Shown here one piece after another: positions 16,359-27,272 of a stretch of DNA of 64,000 nucleotides. The stretch's first letter is position 1. Each line of letters opens with the position of its first letter. Source of the DNA: Gp6-AA40 sp963742105 (GTDB lineage Bacteria > Acidobacteriota > Vicinamibacteria > Vicinamibacterales > UBA2999); the NCBI GenBank assembly GCA_963742105.1, contig CAVUKN010000007.1, positions 434,001 to 498,000 on the forward strand, in the 5' to 3' direction. The notes below the pieces were generated by a model. That model made no database searches. It saw only the letters and a program-made list of their open reading frames with translations, and was not told where the DNA came from. The position numbers were made by a program, and so were the translations under genes.

Positions 16359-17774
16359 ATGCGGGTGATGATTTCGTGCGGCGAGCCCTCCGGCGATCTA
16401 TACGCGGCGGGCCTCGTCGCTGCGCTCCGCGAGCGGGTTCCCGACGTCGAGGTCTTCGGGTTCGGCGGACGGCGGCTTGAAAGGGCTGGCGCTCACCTGG
16501 CTGGTGACTTCACTGGACTCTCCGTCACCGGCTTGACCGAGGCGGTGCGCGTGATCCCGCGGTCCTACGCGATGCTCCGGCGGCTGGTGGACGCAGCTCG
16601 GACGCGACGCCCGGATGTCTTCGTTGCGGTCGACTTTCCGGATTTCAATTTCCGGTTGATGGCGGCCATTCATCGGCTCGGCATCCCGGTCGTGTATTAC
16701 ATCAGCCCGCAGTTGTGGGCCTGGCGCGCCGGCCGCATGGGGTCGATGCAAAAGTACGTCGACCGCGTGCTCGTGATCTTTCCGTTCGAGGCGGGACTGT
16801 ATGAACGGGCGGGCGTCCCGGTTGAGTTCGTTGGGCATCCGCTCGTCGAGTTGATGGGCGCGCCGGAACCGCGTTCGTCCTTCCTGGCGAGACATCAACT
16901 CCCGGACGTGCCGACGGTTGCGCTGCTGCCGGGCAGCCGCCGCAACGAGGTCACGCGGACCATTCCGACGATCGCCGCTGCGGTACCGCTGATTGCCTCC
17001 CGAGTCCCCGGCGTACAGTTCGTCGTCGCCTGCGCGCGCGAATTGCCGGAAACGCTGTTCGATCCGCTTCGTAACGTGGCACCCGGCATCCGGCCGCTCC
17101 TGGTGCGCGACGAGACGGACAGCGTGCTCGCCGCCGCCGATGTGGTCATCACGGCATCGGGAACCGCGACGGTGCAATGTGCCTTGCACGGACGCCCCAT
17201 GGTCGTGGTCTATCGAGTCTCGGCATTGACCTATCAGCTGGCGAGGCGAATCGTGCGAGTGGATCACATCGCGATGCCGAATCTCGTGGCCGGCCGTCGG
17301 ATCGTTCCAGAACTGGTGCAGGACGACTTCACGGCGGAGCGGGTCGCCGCGGAAGCGGTCAGGTTCCTCGAGGACCCTGCACTGCATGCGCGTACGCGCG
17401 AAGCGCTGCGCGGCGTGCGCGAGCAACTTGGAGGCCCGGGGGCATCCGGTCGCGCCGCAGATGCGGTGATTGCCGTCGCCAGAAGCCCCCACCATCACAT
17501 CGGCGGGACCGCTGCCCGGATCCCAATCGGCCGCGTCACCGTTGGGTTGATCTATGCCGCAAACAATCTGCAGAATCTGGCGTCGTCGAAGCCTTGCCCG
17601 CGCGTCGTCATTCTCGTGTCTGATCCTGGCCGCACTGCTTCCGGTCGCCCGGCTCGGTGCGACGACGCTGCTGCCCGCGGATTTCCCGCAGATGGTCTCC
17701 GAATCGCAGCTGATCGTTCATGGCCGCGTCGTGCAGGTAGACGGCGAGCTGGTCGGAAGCCGAAGGACGATTGA
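16359..17774 (+). CDS. lpxB: Lipid-A-disaccharide synthase, with anomalous C-terminal read-on
   Basis: LpxB condenses UDP-2,3-diacylglucosamine with lipid X to make the lipid A disaccharide at the inner membrane. Diagnostic segments are MISCGEPSGDLYAAGL at the start, VDFPDFNFRL, YYISPQLWAWRAGR, VDRVLVIFPFEAGLYER, VEFVGHPLV, LLPGSRRNEV and ASGTATVQCAL. These match the GT19 family. A normal LpxB is about 380 residues and this ORF is 471. From about residue 378 the extension is only the other-frame shadow of the next gene. If one base was inserted near 17485-17500, the frame would end at TGA 17548-17550, four bases before the next ATG. So the true end is probably there. Confidence 0.92.
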   Translation: MRVMISCGEPSGDLYAAGLVAALRERVPDVEVFGFGGRRLERAGAHLAGDFTGLSVTGLTEAVRVIPRSYAMLRRLVDAARTRRPDVFVAVDFPDFNFRLMAAIHRLGIPVVYYISPQLWAWRAGRMGSMQKYVDRVLVIFPFEAGLYERAGVPVEFVGHPLVELMGAPEPRSSFLARHQLPDVPTVALLPGSRRNEVTRTIPTIAAAVPLIASRVPGVQFVVACARELPETLFDPLRNVAPGIRPLLVRDETDSVLAAADVVITASGTATVQCALHGRPMVVVYRVSALTYQLARRIVRVDHIAMPNLVAGRRIVPELVQDDFTAERVAAEAVRFLEDPALHARTREALRGVREQLGGPGASGRAADAVIAVARSPHHHIGGTAARIPIGRVTVGLIYAANNLQNLASSKPCPRVVILVSDPGRTASGRPARCDDAAARGFPADGLRIAADRSWPRRAGRRRAGRKPKDD

Positions 17775-18135
17775 GAGCCGCGTCACCCTTCAGGTGCTGT
17801 CGTCAATGAAGGGGCAGTCCGCTGCGGAACTCGTGTTCCGGGTGCCGGGAGGCCGCGTCGGACGTTACCGCCGCATCTTCGTCGGCGCTCCGACGTTCAC
17901 GGCCGGCGACGAGGTCCTGTTGTTCCTGAAGGGACGAGCCCCGGCGCTGGCCACGCTCTATGGGCTCAGCCAGGGCGTCTATCGGGTGTTGCGGGTCAAC
18001 GGCGACCCTATCGTGATGCCGGTGCCTGCGCTCGAGCGGGTCGCGGGAACGCTCCGCGGCGATCCGGCCCGCACCCCGCTGTCGCTCGATGAATTCACCC
18101 GTCAGGTTCGCACGCTCGCCGGGGTGTCGCAGTGA
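17554..18135 (+). CDS. Secreted protein of unknown function upstream of the matrixin
   Basis: The 193-residue product has a signal peptide (RASSFSCLILAALLPVARLGATT) and then an all-beta domain of about 140 residues: QLIVHGRVVQVDGELVGSRR, TLQVLSSMKGQSAAELVFRV, PGGRVGRYRRIFVGAPTF and GDEVLLFLKG. Such two-strand 'HGRV...' domains occur next to matrixins in other acidobacteria, as I recall, without known function. The stop overlaps the matrixin GTG by four bases, so the two are coupled. It could be a chaperone, inhibitor or partner of that protease; this is a guess from context. Confidence 0.72.
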   Translation: MPQTICRIWRRRSLARASSFSCLILAALLPVARLGATTLLPADFPQMVSESQLIVHGRVVQVDGELVGSRRTIESRVTLQVLSSMKGQSAAELVFRVPGGRVGRYRRIFVGAPTFTAGDEVLLFLKGRAPALATLYGLSQGVYRVLRVNGDPIVMPVPALERVAGTLRGDPARTPLSLDEFTRQVRTLAGVSQ

Positions 18136-19182
18136 CGCACGCAAGCCGCCGCACTGTGCCGCCCCGCAGCCGTCCTACCTGTGACATCCGACGATTAGTG
18201 ATCGGAGTAACGCTGGTTCTGGCGTATTCGGCTCATCCTGCGGCGTACATGCAGTTCTCCGTGGACGTAAGCGGGCAAGACCGTGCCGCTGCGCTGGCAG
18301 ACCGTCCCCGTGCGATGGTACGCGTCGGGCCAGGGGACGGCGGCCGACGTAACAGCACCGCAATTTCAGGTCGCTGTGGCGCGGGCGTTCGACACCTGGC
18401 AGAACGTGCCCACTGCGTCGGTCGGCTTCAGCTTCGCCGGATTCACCTCGGCGGAGCCACTCGACGAAGACGGTATTTCGGTATTGGGGTTTTCGAACGA
18501 GCCCGACATGGATCGGGTGCTCGGCGCGACGGCGTTCGTCGTGGACGATGTCACCGGGGAACTGCTCGAATCGGACATCTTCTTCAATTCCGTCTTCCCG
18601 TGGTCGACCTCGGAAACCGGAGTGACCGGTCGCTTCGACCTTCAATCGGTGGCGACGCATGAGATCGGGCACCTCGTCGGCCTTGGACATTCGGCACTTG
18701 GTGAAACCGATATTCGACCGACCGGGGGCCGGCGGGTCATCGCGTCGGGTGCCGTCATGTTTCCGATCGCCATGGCCGCGGGCACCACCGCCGATCGCAC
18801 GTTGCAACCGGATGACGTCGCCGGCGTCTCGAATGCGTATCCGGATGCCGGCTTCGCTTCGCGTACCGGTTCCATCAGCGGGCGGGTCCTGCTGAACGGC
18901 CGGCCTGTGTTCGGCGCTCACGTGGTGGCGTTCGACCTGCAGACGGGCGAGCTGGTCGGGGCATTCAGCCTGACCGCGCAGGGAGAATTCGTCATCGCTG
19001 GGCTCAGGCCGGGAGCACACATCATCCGCGTCGAACCGCTGGACGACGCCGATCTCGAAAGCTTCTTCGACGAGAGCCAATCCGTCCGTGTCGATTTCCG
19101 GCCGGTGTTCTATTCGCGGCTGGTCGGCGTTCCTGCAGGAGGTGCACCGCCACGATTCGATGTGTCGGTCACACCCAAATGA
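18132..19182 (+). pseudogene. Matrixin-like zinc metalloprotease (M10), frame broken once near the N terminus
   Basis: GTG 18132 overlaps the previous stop and gives a signal sequence (IRRLVIGVTLVLAYSAHPAAYMQFSV). The frame breaks at the GGG run 18273-18275. Removing one G gives VDVSGKTVPLRWQTVPVRWY, as expected for the family, and continues to 19182. The catalytic motif HEIGHLVGLGHS fits the metzincin HExxHxxGxxH pattern, with the Met-turn plausibly at ASGAVMFPI. A C-terminal carboxypeptidase-regulatory-like beta domain follows (ISGRVLLNGRPVFGAHVVAF). It should be a secreted protease. The stop overlaps the next start (ATGA). Confidence 0.85.
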
Positions 19183-19856
19183 GCTGGTGGCGATGGCTCG
19201 CGATGCTGGCCGTGATCGCATGTCCCGTTCGAGCTGCCGCGCAAGGCACCGGCTTCGTTCATCGGCTCGAAGTCACGGGCGGTATCGGATACGTCACGGG
19301 CGCGGCTCTTGGAACCGCTGACGCGACGCTTCGCGCGAACGCCGTCTCGCCGCAGACCTTTACCCTGTTTACGACGGACACGACCATACACGGCTCGGTG
19401 ACTGGCGAGTTGCGCGTCGGAACGTGGCTCACCCGCCGGATCGGTGTGGAGGGGCGGCTTGGCTACGGTCGGCCGGACGTTGCGACGTCAGTGCACGCGG
19501 ACGCGGAGGGCGCAGCGGCGATCGCGGTCGTCGAGCGGATCGACCAGTTCGTGATCGACGCAGGAATCCTCTTCCGGCTCGACGAAATGCGCATCGGCCA
19601 GCTCGTGCCGTTCGCCGGCGGCGGCGCGGGCTACCTGCGACAAGTGCATGAAGGATTGGCGCTGATCGAAGACGGGCATGTCTACCACCTGGGCGGCGGC
19701 GTCATTCGGGACCTGGTTACCCGCGCTCACGGCATCGTCAGGGCCGCTGGCCTGCGTGCCGATGCGCGGGTGTACTTCCTGTCGGGCGGCGTCAGCGTGA
19801 CCGATCGAACCACGACACACGGTTCGTTCACGGGCGAACTCTTCGTCAGGTTCTGA
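19179..19856 (+). CDS. Outer-membrane beta-barrel protein (small porin-like)
   Basis: The 225-residue protein has a signal peptide (MSWWRWLAMLAVIACPVRAAAQ) and alternating strand patterns such as LEVTGGIGYVTGA, TGELRVGTWLTRRIGVEGRL and VPFAGGGAGYLRQVHEGLALI. It ends with a terminal aromatic strand (HGSFTGELFVRF), a hallmark of barrel proteins handled by BamA. The start ATG 19179 overlaps the protease stop (ATGA). No specific substrate or family could be recognised. It may anchor or export the upstream secreted proteins. Confidence 0.75.
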   Translation: MSWWRWLAMLAVIACPVRAAAQGTGFVHRLEVTGGIGYVTGAALGTADATLRANAVSPQTFTLFTTDTTIHGSVTGELRVGTWLTRRIGVEGRLGYGRPDVATSVHADAEGAAAIAVVERIDQFVIDAGILFRLDEMRIGQLVPFAGGGAGYLRQVHEGLALIEDGHVYHLGGGVIRDLVTRAHGIVRAAGLRADARVYFLSGGVSVTDRTTTHGSFTGELFVRF

Positions 19857-19863
19857 CCCTCGT

Positions 19864-19969
19864 GAACTCCCAACTCCCAACGTCTGACGCTGGTCCAACT
19901 CCCAAGCGTGCCCCAGCGACTATCGTTGGGAGTTGGGGAAGCGAGAGACGTTGGAAGTTGGGAGTTTCA
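19864..19969. repeat. Mirrored CAACTCC element, copy 1
   Basis: The left arm has repeats of CAACTCC plus AACGTCTGACGCTGGTC. The right arm (19924-19969) is its reverse complement: TTGGGAGTTGGGGAAGCG, then GACGTTGGAAGTTGGGAGTT. Arms near 40 bases and a loop of about 20 could form one long hairpin. It lies between convergent genes and shares about 90% of arm bases with the element at 29674. Confidence 0.85.
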
Positions 19970-20233
19970 GATCTTGGTATTCACCGATGACTTCTTCGAA
20001 GGCATCGTCGGTTCGTCGTCATCGCGGGACTCCGGGTTGTTCCGCAAGGGTGCCTCGCGGGCCACTCGCTCCGGCTGGACGTGACCCAGACTGCCGCCGC
20101 CGCTCGTCTTGCCTGCATCGGTGGCGTTCTGCCTGTTCGTGTCGAGCTGATATCGCTCATCATCGGCGGGAGGCGGGTCGATCGGATGTGGCTGATCGGG
20201 GATCTCTTGCGGCTTGCGATCGTCGTTAGGCAT
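19967..20233 (-). CDS. Small hydrophilic, probably disordered protein
   Basis: The 88 residues are rich in Pro, Asp, Asn, Arg and Ser (MPNDDRKPQEIPDQPHPIDP, DDERYQLDTNRQNATDAG). There is no hydrophobic core, signal peptide or membrane segment, so the chain is probably intrinsically disordered. ATG 20233 lies 3 bases from the end of the next minus-strand gene, which overlaps it slightly; the pair is likely cotranscribed. Low-complexity charged proteins of this kind can be stress or desiccation protectants, but nothing in the sequence proves that. Confidence 0.5.
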   Translation of the reverse strand: MPNDDRKPQEIPDQPHPIDPPPADDERYQLDTNRQNATDAGKTSGGGSLGHVQPERVAREAPLRNNPESRDDDEPTMPSKKSSVNTKI

Positions 20234-20477
20234 CTCGGTGCTCCGATTGGGACGTTCCGCGTTCGGGCAGCTGCTCCTGTTCGCTGCGTTCGCGATCGAG
20301 GGGGCGATTGCTGATCCCGCCGCTGTTGTCGCTTCGTGAGGGTTCGCTGTCCGTGCGGTTCCGCTCCCCATCGGCGCCCCGCCCGCTCTCGCTATTCGTG
20401 TCACGCGACCCTTCCGCTTGTTCCATGTTGGACTGACGATTAGGCATGTCCTGGTCGCGATTACGGTCGTGGTTCAT
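20226..20477 (-). CDS. Small charged, disordered protein
   Basis: ATG 20477 is preceded by a good Shine-Dalgarno sequence (GGAGGGAT). The 83 residues (MNHDRNRDQDMPNRQSNMEQ ... RGADGERNRTDSEPSRSDNS) are nearly all polar and rich in Asp, Arg, Asn and Ser, without hydrophobic segments. The ribosome site makes translation likely. It is upstream of, and overlaps, a similar small gene. No family was recognised. Confidence 0.55.
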   Translation of the reverse strand: MNHDRNRDQDMPNRQSNMEQAEGSRDTNSESGRGADGERNRTDSEPSRSDNSGGISNRPLDRERSEQEQLPERGTSQSEHRDA

Positions 20478-20525
20478 CTGGGATCCCTCCTTCTGTTGAT
20501 CTGGCAAGGTGGATGCCGCGTGCTG

Positions 20526-20531
20526 TAGAGT
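20526..20531 (+). promoter_or_regulatory. Putative -10 box (TAGAGT) of a leaderless osmolyte ABC transcript
   Basis: TAGAGT ends 7 bases before the GTG start at 20539 of the ABC ATPase gene; no Shine-Dalgarno site is visible. Confidence 0.4.
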
Positions 20532-20538
20532 CGCCGCC

Positions 20539-21261
20539 GTGATTGAGTTCGAACGGGTCTCGTGCTCGCGCGGCACCACGCCGGTGCTGCGGGAGTTCTC
20601 GCTCGGCGTTGCCGAAGGGCAGATGCTCGCCCTGGTCGGCCGAAGCGGAGCGGGCAAGAGCACGGCGCTCAAGCTGATCAACCGTATGCTCGAGCCCGAC
20701 GAGGGCCGCGTCGTAGTTGACGGTCGCGATACCCGTGAGTGGAACGTGATTACACTTCGCCGCCGGACAGGCTACATGCTTCAGGAGGTCGGCCTGTTTC
20801 CGCACATGACCGTCTCCCGCAACGTCGGGCTCGTCCCATCACTGCTGGGGTGGGAACGCAGCCGGATTGCCGCGCGCACCCGTGAACTGCTCGACATGGT
20901 GGGTCTCTCCGCCGCTCGCTTCAGCGAGCGCTGGCCCAGTGAACTGTCCGGCGGGCAACGCCAGCGCGTCGGTGTCGCCCGGGCGCTGGCGGCGGATCCG
21001 CCGATCGTACTGATGGACGAACCGTTCGGCGCGCTCGACCCGGTGACCCGCAGCGAGCTTCACGACGTCGTTCGACGGATTCAGTCCGACATCCGCAAGA
21101 CGATGGTGCTGGTTACGCATGACATGCGGGAAGCGTTCGTCCTCGCCGACCGCATCGGAGTGCTGCAGGACGGACGCCTGGTGGCGTGCGACGAACCCCC
21201 GGTTCTCGAGCGCAGCGAGCACTCCGAGGTCAGGGCACTGCTGGACGCCTCCGTCCGATGA
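20539..21261 (+). CDS. Osmolyte (glycine betaine/choline-type) ABC transporter ATP-binding protein
   Basis: This 240-residue ATPase energises import of a quaternary-ammonium or related osmolyte. GTG 20539 begins MIEFERVSC..., the usual start. Walker A is GRSGAGKST, the Q-loop QEVGLFPHM, the signature LSGGQRQRVGVARAL, Walker B IVLMDEPFGALD, and the H-loop VTHDMREA. The length is like the OpuBA/OsmV ATPases, without C-terminal CBS domains. The stop overlaps the permease start (ATGA). The substrate is inferred from the family and partner. Confidence 0.88.
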   Translation: MIEFERVSCSRGTTPVLREFSLGVAEGQMLALVGRSGAGKSTALKLINRMLEPDEGRVVVDGRDTREWNVITLRRRTGYMLQEVGLFPHMTVSRNVGLVPSLLGWERSRIAARTRELLDMVGLSAARFSERWPSELSGGQRQRVGVARALAADPPIVLMDEPFGALDPVTRSELHDVVRRIQSDIRKTMVLVTHDMREAFVLADRIGVLQDGRLVACDEPPVLERSEHSEVRALLDASVR

Positions 21262-22782
21262 ACGTCGTTCACTTCTGGCAGACACACGGCGCGGAGACGG
21301 TGCGACTGCTGTCGCAGCACATTGGTCTCGTCATGGTTTCGATCGTGGCCGCGATCGCGATTGGCGTACCGGTTGGTATCGCGGCGGCTCGCCGGCCGCG
21401 GATTGGCGGTCCCATGGCCGCTGCCGCCAACGTGATTCAGACCGTGCCCAGCCTCGCCCTCTTCGGGTTCCTGCTGCCGTTACCGCTGCTTGGCGGCGTC
21501 GGCGCACGAACGGCGCTGGTGGCCCTCGTCCTGTACGCGCTCCTGCCGCTCATTCGCACCACTGCAGCCGGGCTGCGCAGCATCGATCCCGCCATCCTCG
21601 AAGCGGCCGACGCGATGGGAATGACGCCGCGCGAGCGGCTCCTCCAGGTCGAACTGCCCCTGGCCCTGCCGTCGATCATCGCCGGCATCCGGGTGGCGAC
21701 CGTGTTTGGCGTCGGCACCGTCACGATCGCCGCCGCGATTGGCGCGGGCGGCCTCGGGGAATACATCTACCGTGGCTTGTCGATGGTGGATTCGACGGTG
21801 ATTCTGGCCGGTGCGATCCCTGTTGCCGTTCTGGCGCTCGTTGCGGATGGCGCGCTCCTGCTGATCGAGCGGTTGCTCAAGCGAACCAAAGCGGCACGCC
21901 CGGTGGTGGTTGCCGCGGGCGTCGCTGTTGCCATGCTGCTCGCGTCGCTCGGCGTCGCGGCAGCGTGGCCGCGCGGCGAGCGAATCGTCATCGGTTCGAA
22001 GAACTTCTCCGAACAGGTGCTGCTCGGCGAACTGGTGGCGCAGTCCATCGAGCGGTTCACTGGGTTGGCGGTCGATCGCCGTCTCAATCTCGGGGGTACG
22101 TTCATCTGCGACCGCGCGCTTCGCAGCGGGGATATCGACGCGTATGTCGAATACAGCGGTACGGCGTTGACGGCGATTCTCAAGCAACCGGTGAATCGCG
22201 ATCCCCCTGCCGTGCTCGAGGGTATCCGAACCGCGTACGCGAGCACCGGCATCACGACCCTCGAGCCGTTGGGATTCAACAACACGTTCGCCATCCTGGT
22301 GCGTGGAGACGAGGCGCGGTCGCGCAATCTGACGACGCTGTCGCAGTTGTCTGCGGTCGCACCCGGCTGGCTGGCTGGATTCGGGTACGAGTTCATCGAG
22401 CGCGAAGACGGCTTCCGCGGACTGGCGGCGACCTATGGGCTCGACGTTTCGCGAGCCGCCGCGCGTGATGGATCTCACGTTGATCTATCGCGCCCTGGCC
22501 GACCGTCAGGTCGACGTCATCGCCGGCGATGCCACGGCCGGATTGATCGACGCGCTGCACCTGGTGGCGCTCGACGATGATCGCCACTATTTCCCGCCTT
22601 ATGACGCGGTGCCGCTCGTTCGCACCGCGACGTTGCTGCGTCATCCCGAGATTGGCCAGGCGTTGAAACGGCTGGCCGGCCGCGTCGACGCCGCCGCGAT
22701 GCGACGGATGAACTTTGCGGTTGATGGCAGCCACCGTGATCCGGCGGTCGTCGTTCGCGAATTTCTGGACCAGCAGTTCTGA
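21258..22782 (+). pseudogene. Osmolyte ABC permease fused to periplasmic binding domain (OpuC/OpuB-like), frame broken once
   Basis: ATG 21258 overlaps the ATPase stop. Residues 1-210 are a permease with five or six membrane helices and the EAA-loop-type sequence EAADAMGMTPRERLLQVELP LALPSIIAGIRVAT. Residues about 235 on form a binding domain of the OsmF/OpuCC type (ERIVIGSKNFSEQVLLGELV). Near 22443 one extra base splits the frame; removal gives YGLTFREPPRVMDLTLIYRA and runs to the stop at 22782. The fusion of permease and binding protein (as in ProWX-like systems) is known in the family. Together with the ATPase it forms a complete system, probably for osmoprotection. Confidence 0.83.
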
Positions 22783-22789
22783 TCGTGCG

Positions 22790-22825
22790 TTCCGCTTTCG
22801 ACTCTGAACTTTTGACTTTCGACAA
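22790..22825. repeat. Heptamer array TTTCGAC
   Basis: Units TTTCGAC, TCTGAAC, TTTTGAC, TTTCGAC precede acnA. A possible -10 (TACAAT, 22829-22834) follows directly. Confidence 0.6.
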
Positions 22826-22828
22826 AGG

Positions 22829-22834
22829 TACAAT
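22829..22834 (+). promoter_or_regulatory. Possible -10 element of acnA (TACAAT)
   Basis: TACAAT lies 42 bases before the acnA ATG. Spacing to any good -35 is poor: TTGACT at 22812 is too close. Low confidence. Confidence 0.3.
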
Positions 22835-22876
22835 TGTGGTTTGCCGGGCGCCTCCCGCCCCCAACCAGAGCCTTTC

Positions 22877-25637
<2,761 letters not shown>

Positions 25638-25639
25638 CG

Positions 25640-25725
25640 CTTCACACCCGTTACGACACACTGAGGCACCCAGACACCGAGGCCGCCAATACATCCTCAG
25701 CGCCTCGGTGCCTCGGTGTGTCGTG
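25640..25725. repeat. Mirrored repeat, ACGACACACTGAGGCACC arms
   Basis: ACGACACACTGAGGCACC (25654-25671) pairs with GGTGCCTCGGTGTGTCGT (25708-25725), with one mismatch. The inner sequence is AGACACCGAGGC...GCCTCGG, again with seven-base periodicity. It can serve as a terminator for acnA. The next gene starts inside its right edge. Confidence 0.75.
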
Positions 25726-25726
25726 A

Positions 25727-26677
25727 TTGATTAGCAGCGAACGTATCAAGGCCAGAGCACGGGAAATCGGCTTCGATTTGTGCGGCGTCGCCGCCGCGGA
25801 GAGCTATCCCGAGCTCCTGTTCCTGCGCGAATGGCTGGATCGTGGTTACGCCGCGGAGATGGACTGGTTGCCGCGCTCCGCGGAGAAGCGCGGCGATGTG
25901 CGCAACATTCTGCCTGGCGCCCGGAGCGTGATTGTCACGGGCACGCTCTACAACACGAATCGACCGTATTCGCCCGAGCTGCCGGCCGGCACCGCGGGGA
26001 TTTCGCGCTATGCCTGGGGCGACGACTATCACGACGTGCTCAAGCGACGTCTGGACAGCCTGCTCGAGTGGATGCGGTCGGTGTCGGACGAGCCGTTCGA
26101 GGCGCGCCCATACGTCGACACCGGGCCGGTGCAGGAGCGTGTCTATGCGCAATATGCGGGACTCGGCTGGATCGGCAAGAACACCTGCCTGATCAATCCG
26201 GAGATCGGGTCCTGGCTGTTCCTTGCTGAAATCGTCTGCACGCTCGACCTCGAGGCCGATACGCAGGGACTCGAACAGTGCGGCAGCTGCACCAAGTGCC
26301 TCGAGGCCTGCCCGACCGGGGCGCTGGTCGAACCCGGCGTGCTGGATTCGAACCGCTGCATTTCCTACCTGACGATTGAAGCGCGCGGGCCGCTGCCGGT
26401 GGAGCACCTGGAAGCGATCGGCACGCATGTCTACGGATGCGACGTCTGCCAGGAGGTCTGCCCGTACAACCGGCCGGCCCCGACGACGCAGGACCCCCAC
26501 TGGCAACCCCGCGCCGGCCTCGATCTGCCTCGACTCGCCGACCTCGCAGCGCGATCAGACGATGAATTGCGCGACCTGCTGCGCCGCTCGCCGATGAAGC
26601 GTCCGAAGATCGAAGGCCTGCGTCGGAACCTGACCATCGCCCTGGCCAACGCGGAGGCTGACAGACCTGATTCGTGA
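25727..26677 (+). CDS. queG: Epoxyqueuosine reductase
   Basis: QueG performs the final step of queuosine tRNA modification, reducing epoxyqueuosine with cobalamin and two 4Fe-4S clusters. The 316-residue protein shows GFDLCGVAAAESYPEL and the N-terminal core (YVDTGPVQERVYA, GLGWIGKNTCLIN), then two ferredoxin motifs: CGSCTKCLEACPTGAL and CDVCQEVCPYN. The C-terminal HEAT-like part is shortened but present. The start appears to be TTG 25727, lying at the edge of a hairpin repeat. Other candidates: GTG/ATG within the first 30 residues are not apparent. Family match is strong. Confidence 0.93.
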   Translation: MISSERIKARAREIGFDLCGVAAAESYPELLFLREWLDRGYAAEMDWLPRSAEKRGDVRNILPGARSVIVTGTLYNTNRPYSPELPAGTAGISRYAWGDDYHDVLKRRLDSLLEWMRSVSDEPFEARPYVDTGPVQERVYAQYAGLGWIGKNTCLINPEIGSWLFLAEIVCTLDLEADTQGLEQCGSCTKCLEACPTGALVEPGVLDSNRCISYLTIEARGPLPVEHLEAIGTHVYGCDVCQEVCPYNRPAPTTQDPHWQPRAGLDLPRLADLAARSDDELRDLLRRSPMKRPKIEGLRRNLTIALANAEADRPDS

Positions 26678-26713
26678 TTCGCGATCCCTGATTCCTGACA
26701 CCTGATTCCTGAC
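26675..26713. repeat. Heptamer array CTGATTC
   Basis: Units CTGATTC, GTGATTC, GCGATCC, CTGATTC, CTGACAC, CTGATTC fill the short gap between queG and the AlgH-like gene and run into the TATGAT box. Confidence 0.7.
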
Positions 26714-26719
26714 TATGAT
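26714..26719 (+). promoter_or_regulatory. Putative -10 box (TATGAT) deciding the algH start
   Basis: TATGAT ends 7 bases before ATG 26727, the same spacing as at other leaderless genes. A nearer upstream ATG (26715) lies inside the hexamer, which makes 26727 the better start. Confidence 0.45.
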
Positions 26720-26726
26720 CTTCCCC

Positions 26727-27272
26727 ATGGGCACCGCTCCGATTCTGCTCCTCTCGATGCCGCAAATGACGGATCCGAACTTCGCGCGATCGGTCGTGCT
26801 CCTCTGCGACTACACCGAACAGGGTGCGTTCGGCCTCGTGGTGAATCGTCCGATGAGCGACCCGGCCTGGACGATCGTCAAGACCGATCCGGCGGTCACG
26901 GTGCACCCTGAGCTACGGCTCTGGATTGGCGGTCCGGTTGAGCCTCAGCGGACCTGGGTACTGATGTCGGAGGCACAGGGACCGGACGAGGAGCAGCGCG
27001 AGATTCTGCCGGGTGTGCTGCTGTCGGTGTCGCACGAGCTGACGCTGGAGATGCTGCAGGCGCCGCCGTCGTCGAAGACCAGAGTGATCGTCGGCTACTC
27101 GGCGTGGGGACCCGGGCAACTGGACAACGAACTGGCCGAGTCGTCGTGGCTGATGATGGACGTCGACCCGGCGCTGATCTTTTCGGTTCCCGCCGAGGAG
27201 ATGTGGGAGACGGCGATCCGGCGACTCGGCGCCGATCCCTCAGGGCTGCAACAGAGCTCGGGAGTCCATTGA
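26727..27272 (+). CDS. YqgE/AlgH family protein
   Basis: The 181-residue protein has the family sequence MGTAPILLLSMPQMTDPNFA, VVLLCDYTEQGAFGLVVNRP, GGPVEPQRTWVLM, and VIVGYSAWGPGQLDNEL. Such proteins are widespread and were linked to alginate regulation in Pseudomonas, but their biochemistry is unknown. ATG 26727 was preferred to ATG 26715 because the TATGAT hexamer spans the first ATG and lies 7 bases before the second, and because family members start close to the first conserved strand. The stop overlaps the next start (TGATG). Confidence 0.9.
   Translation: MGTAPILLLSMPQMTDPNFARSVVLLCDYTEQGAFGLVVNRPMSDPAWTIVKTDPAVTVHPELRLWIGGPVEPQRTWVLMSEAQGPDEEQREILPGVLLSVSHELTLEMLQAPPSSKTRVIVGYSAWGPGQLDNELAESSWLMMDVDPALIFSVPAEEMWETAIRRLGADPSGLQQSSGVH

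Noticed and set aside
16398..17498. 366-residue minus-strand ORF across lpxB
   Set aside because: Antisense shadow of a strongly conserved gene. GC-rich codon use leaves the opposite frame open, and the product is Arg/His-rich without domain pattern.
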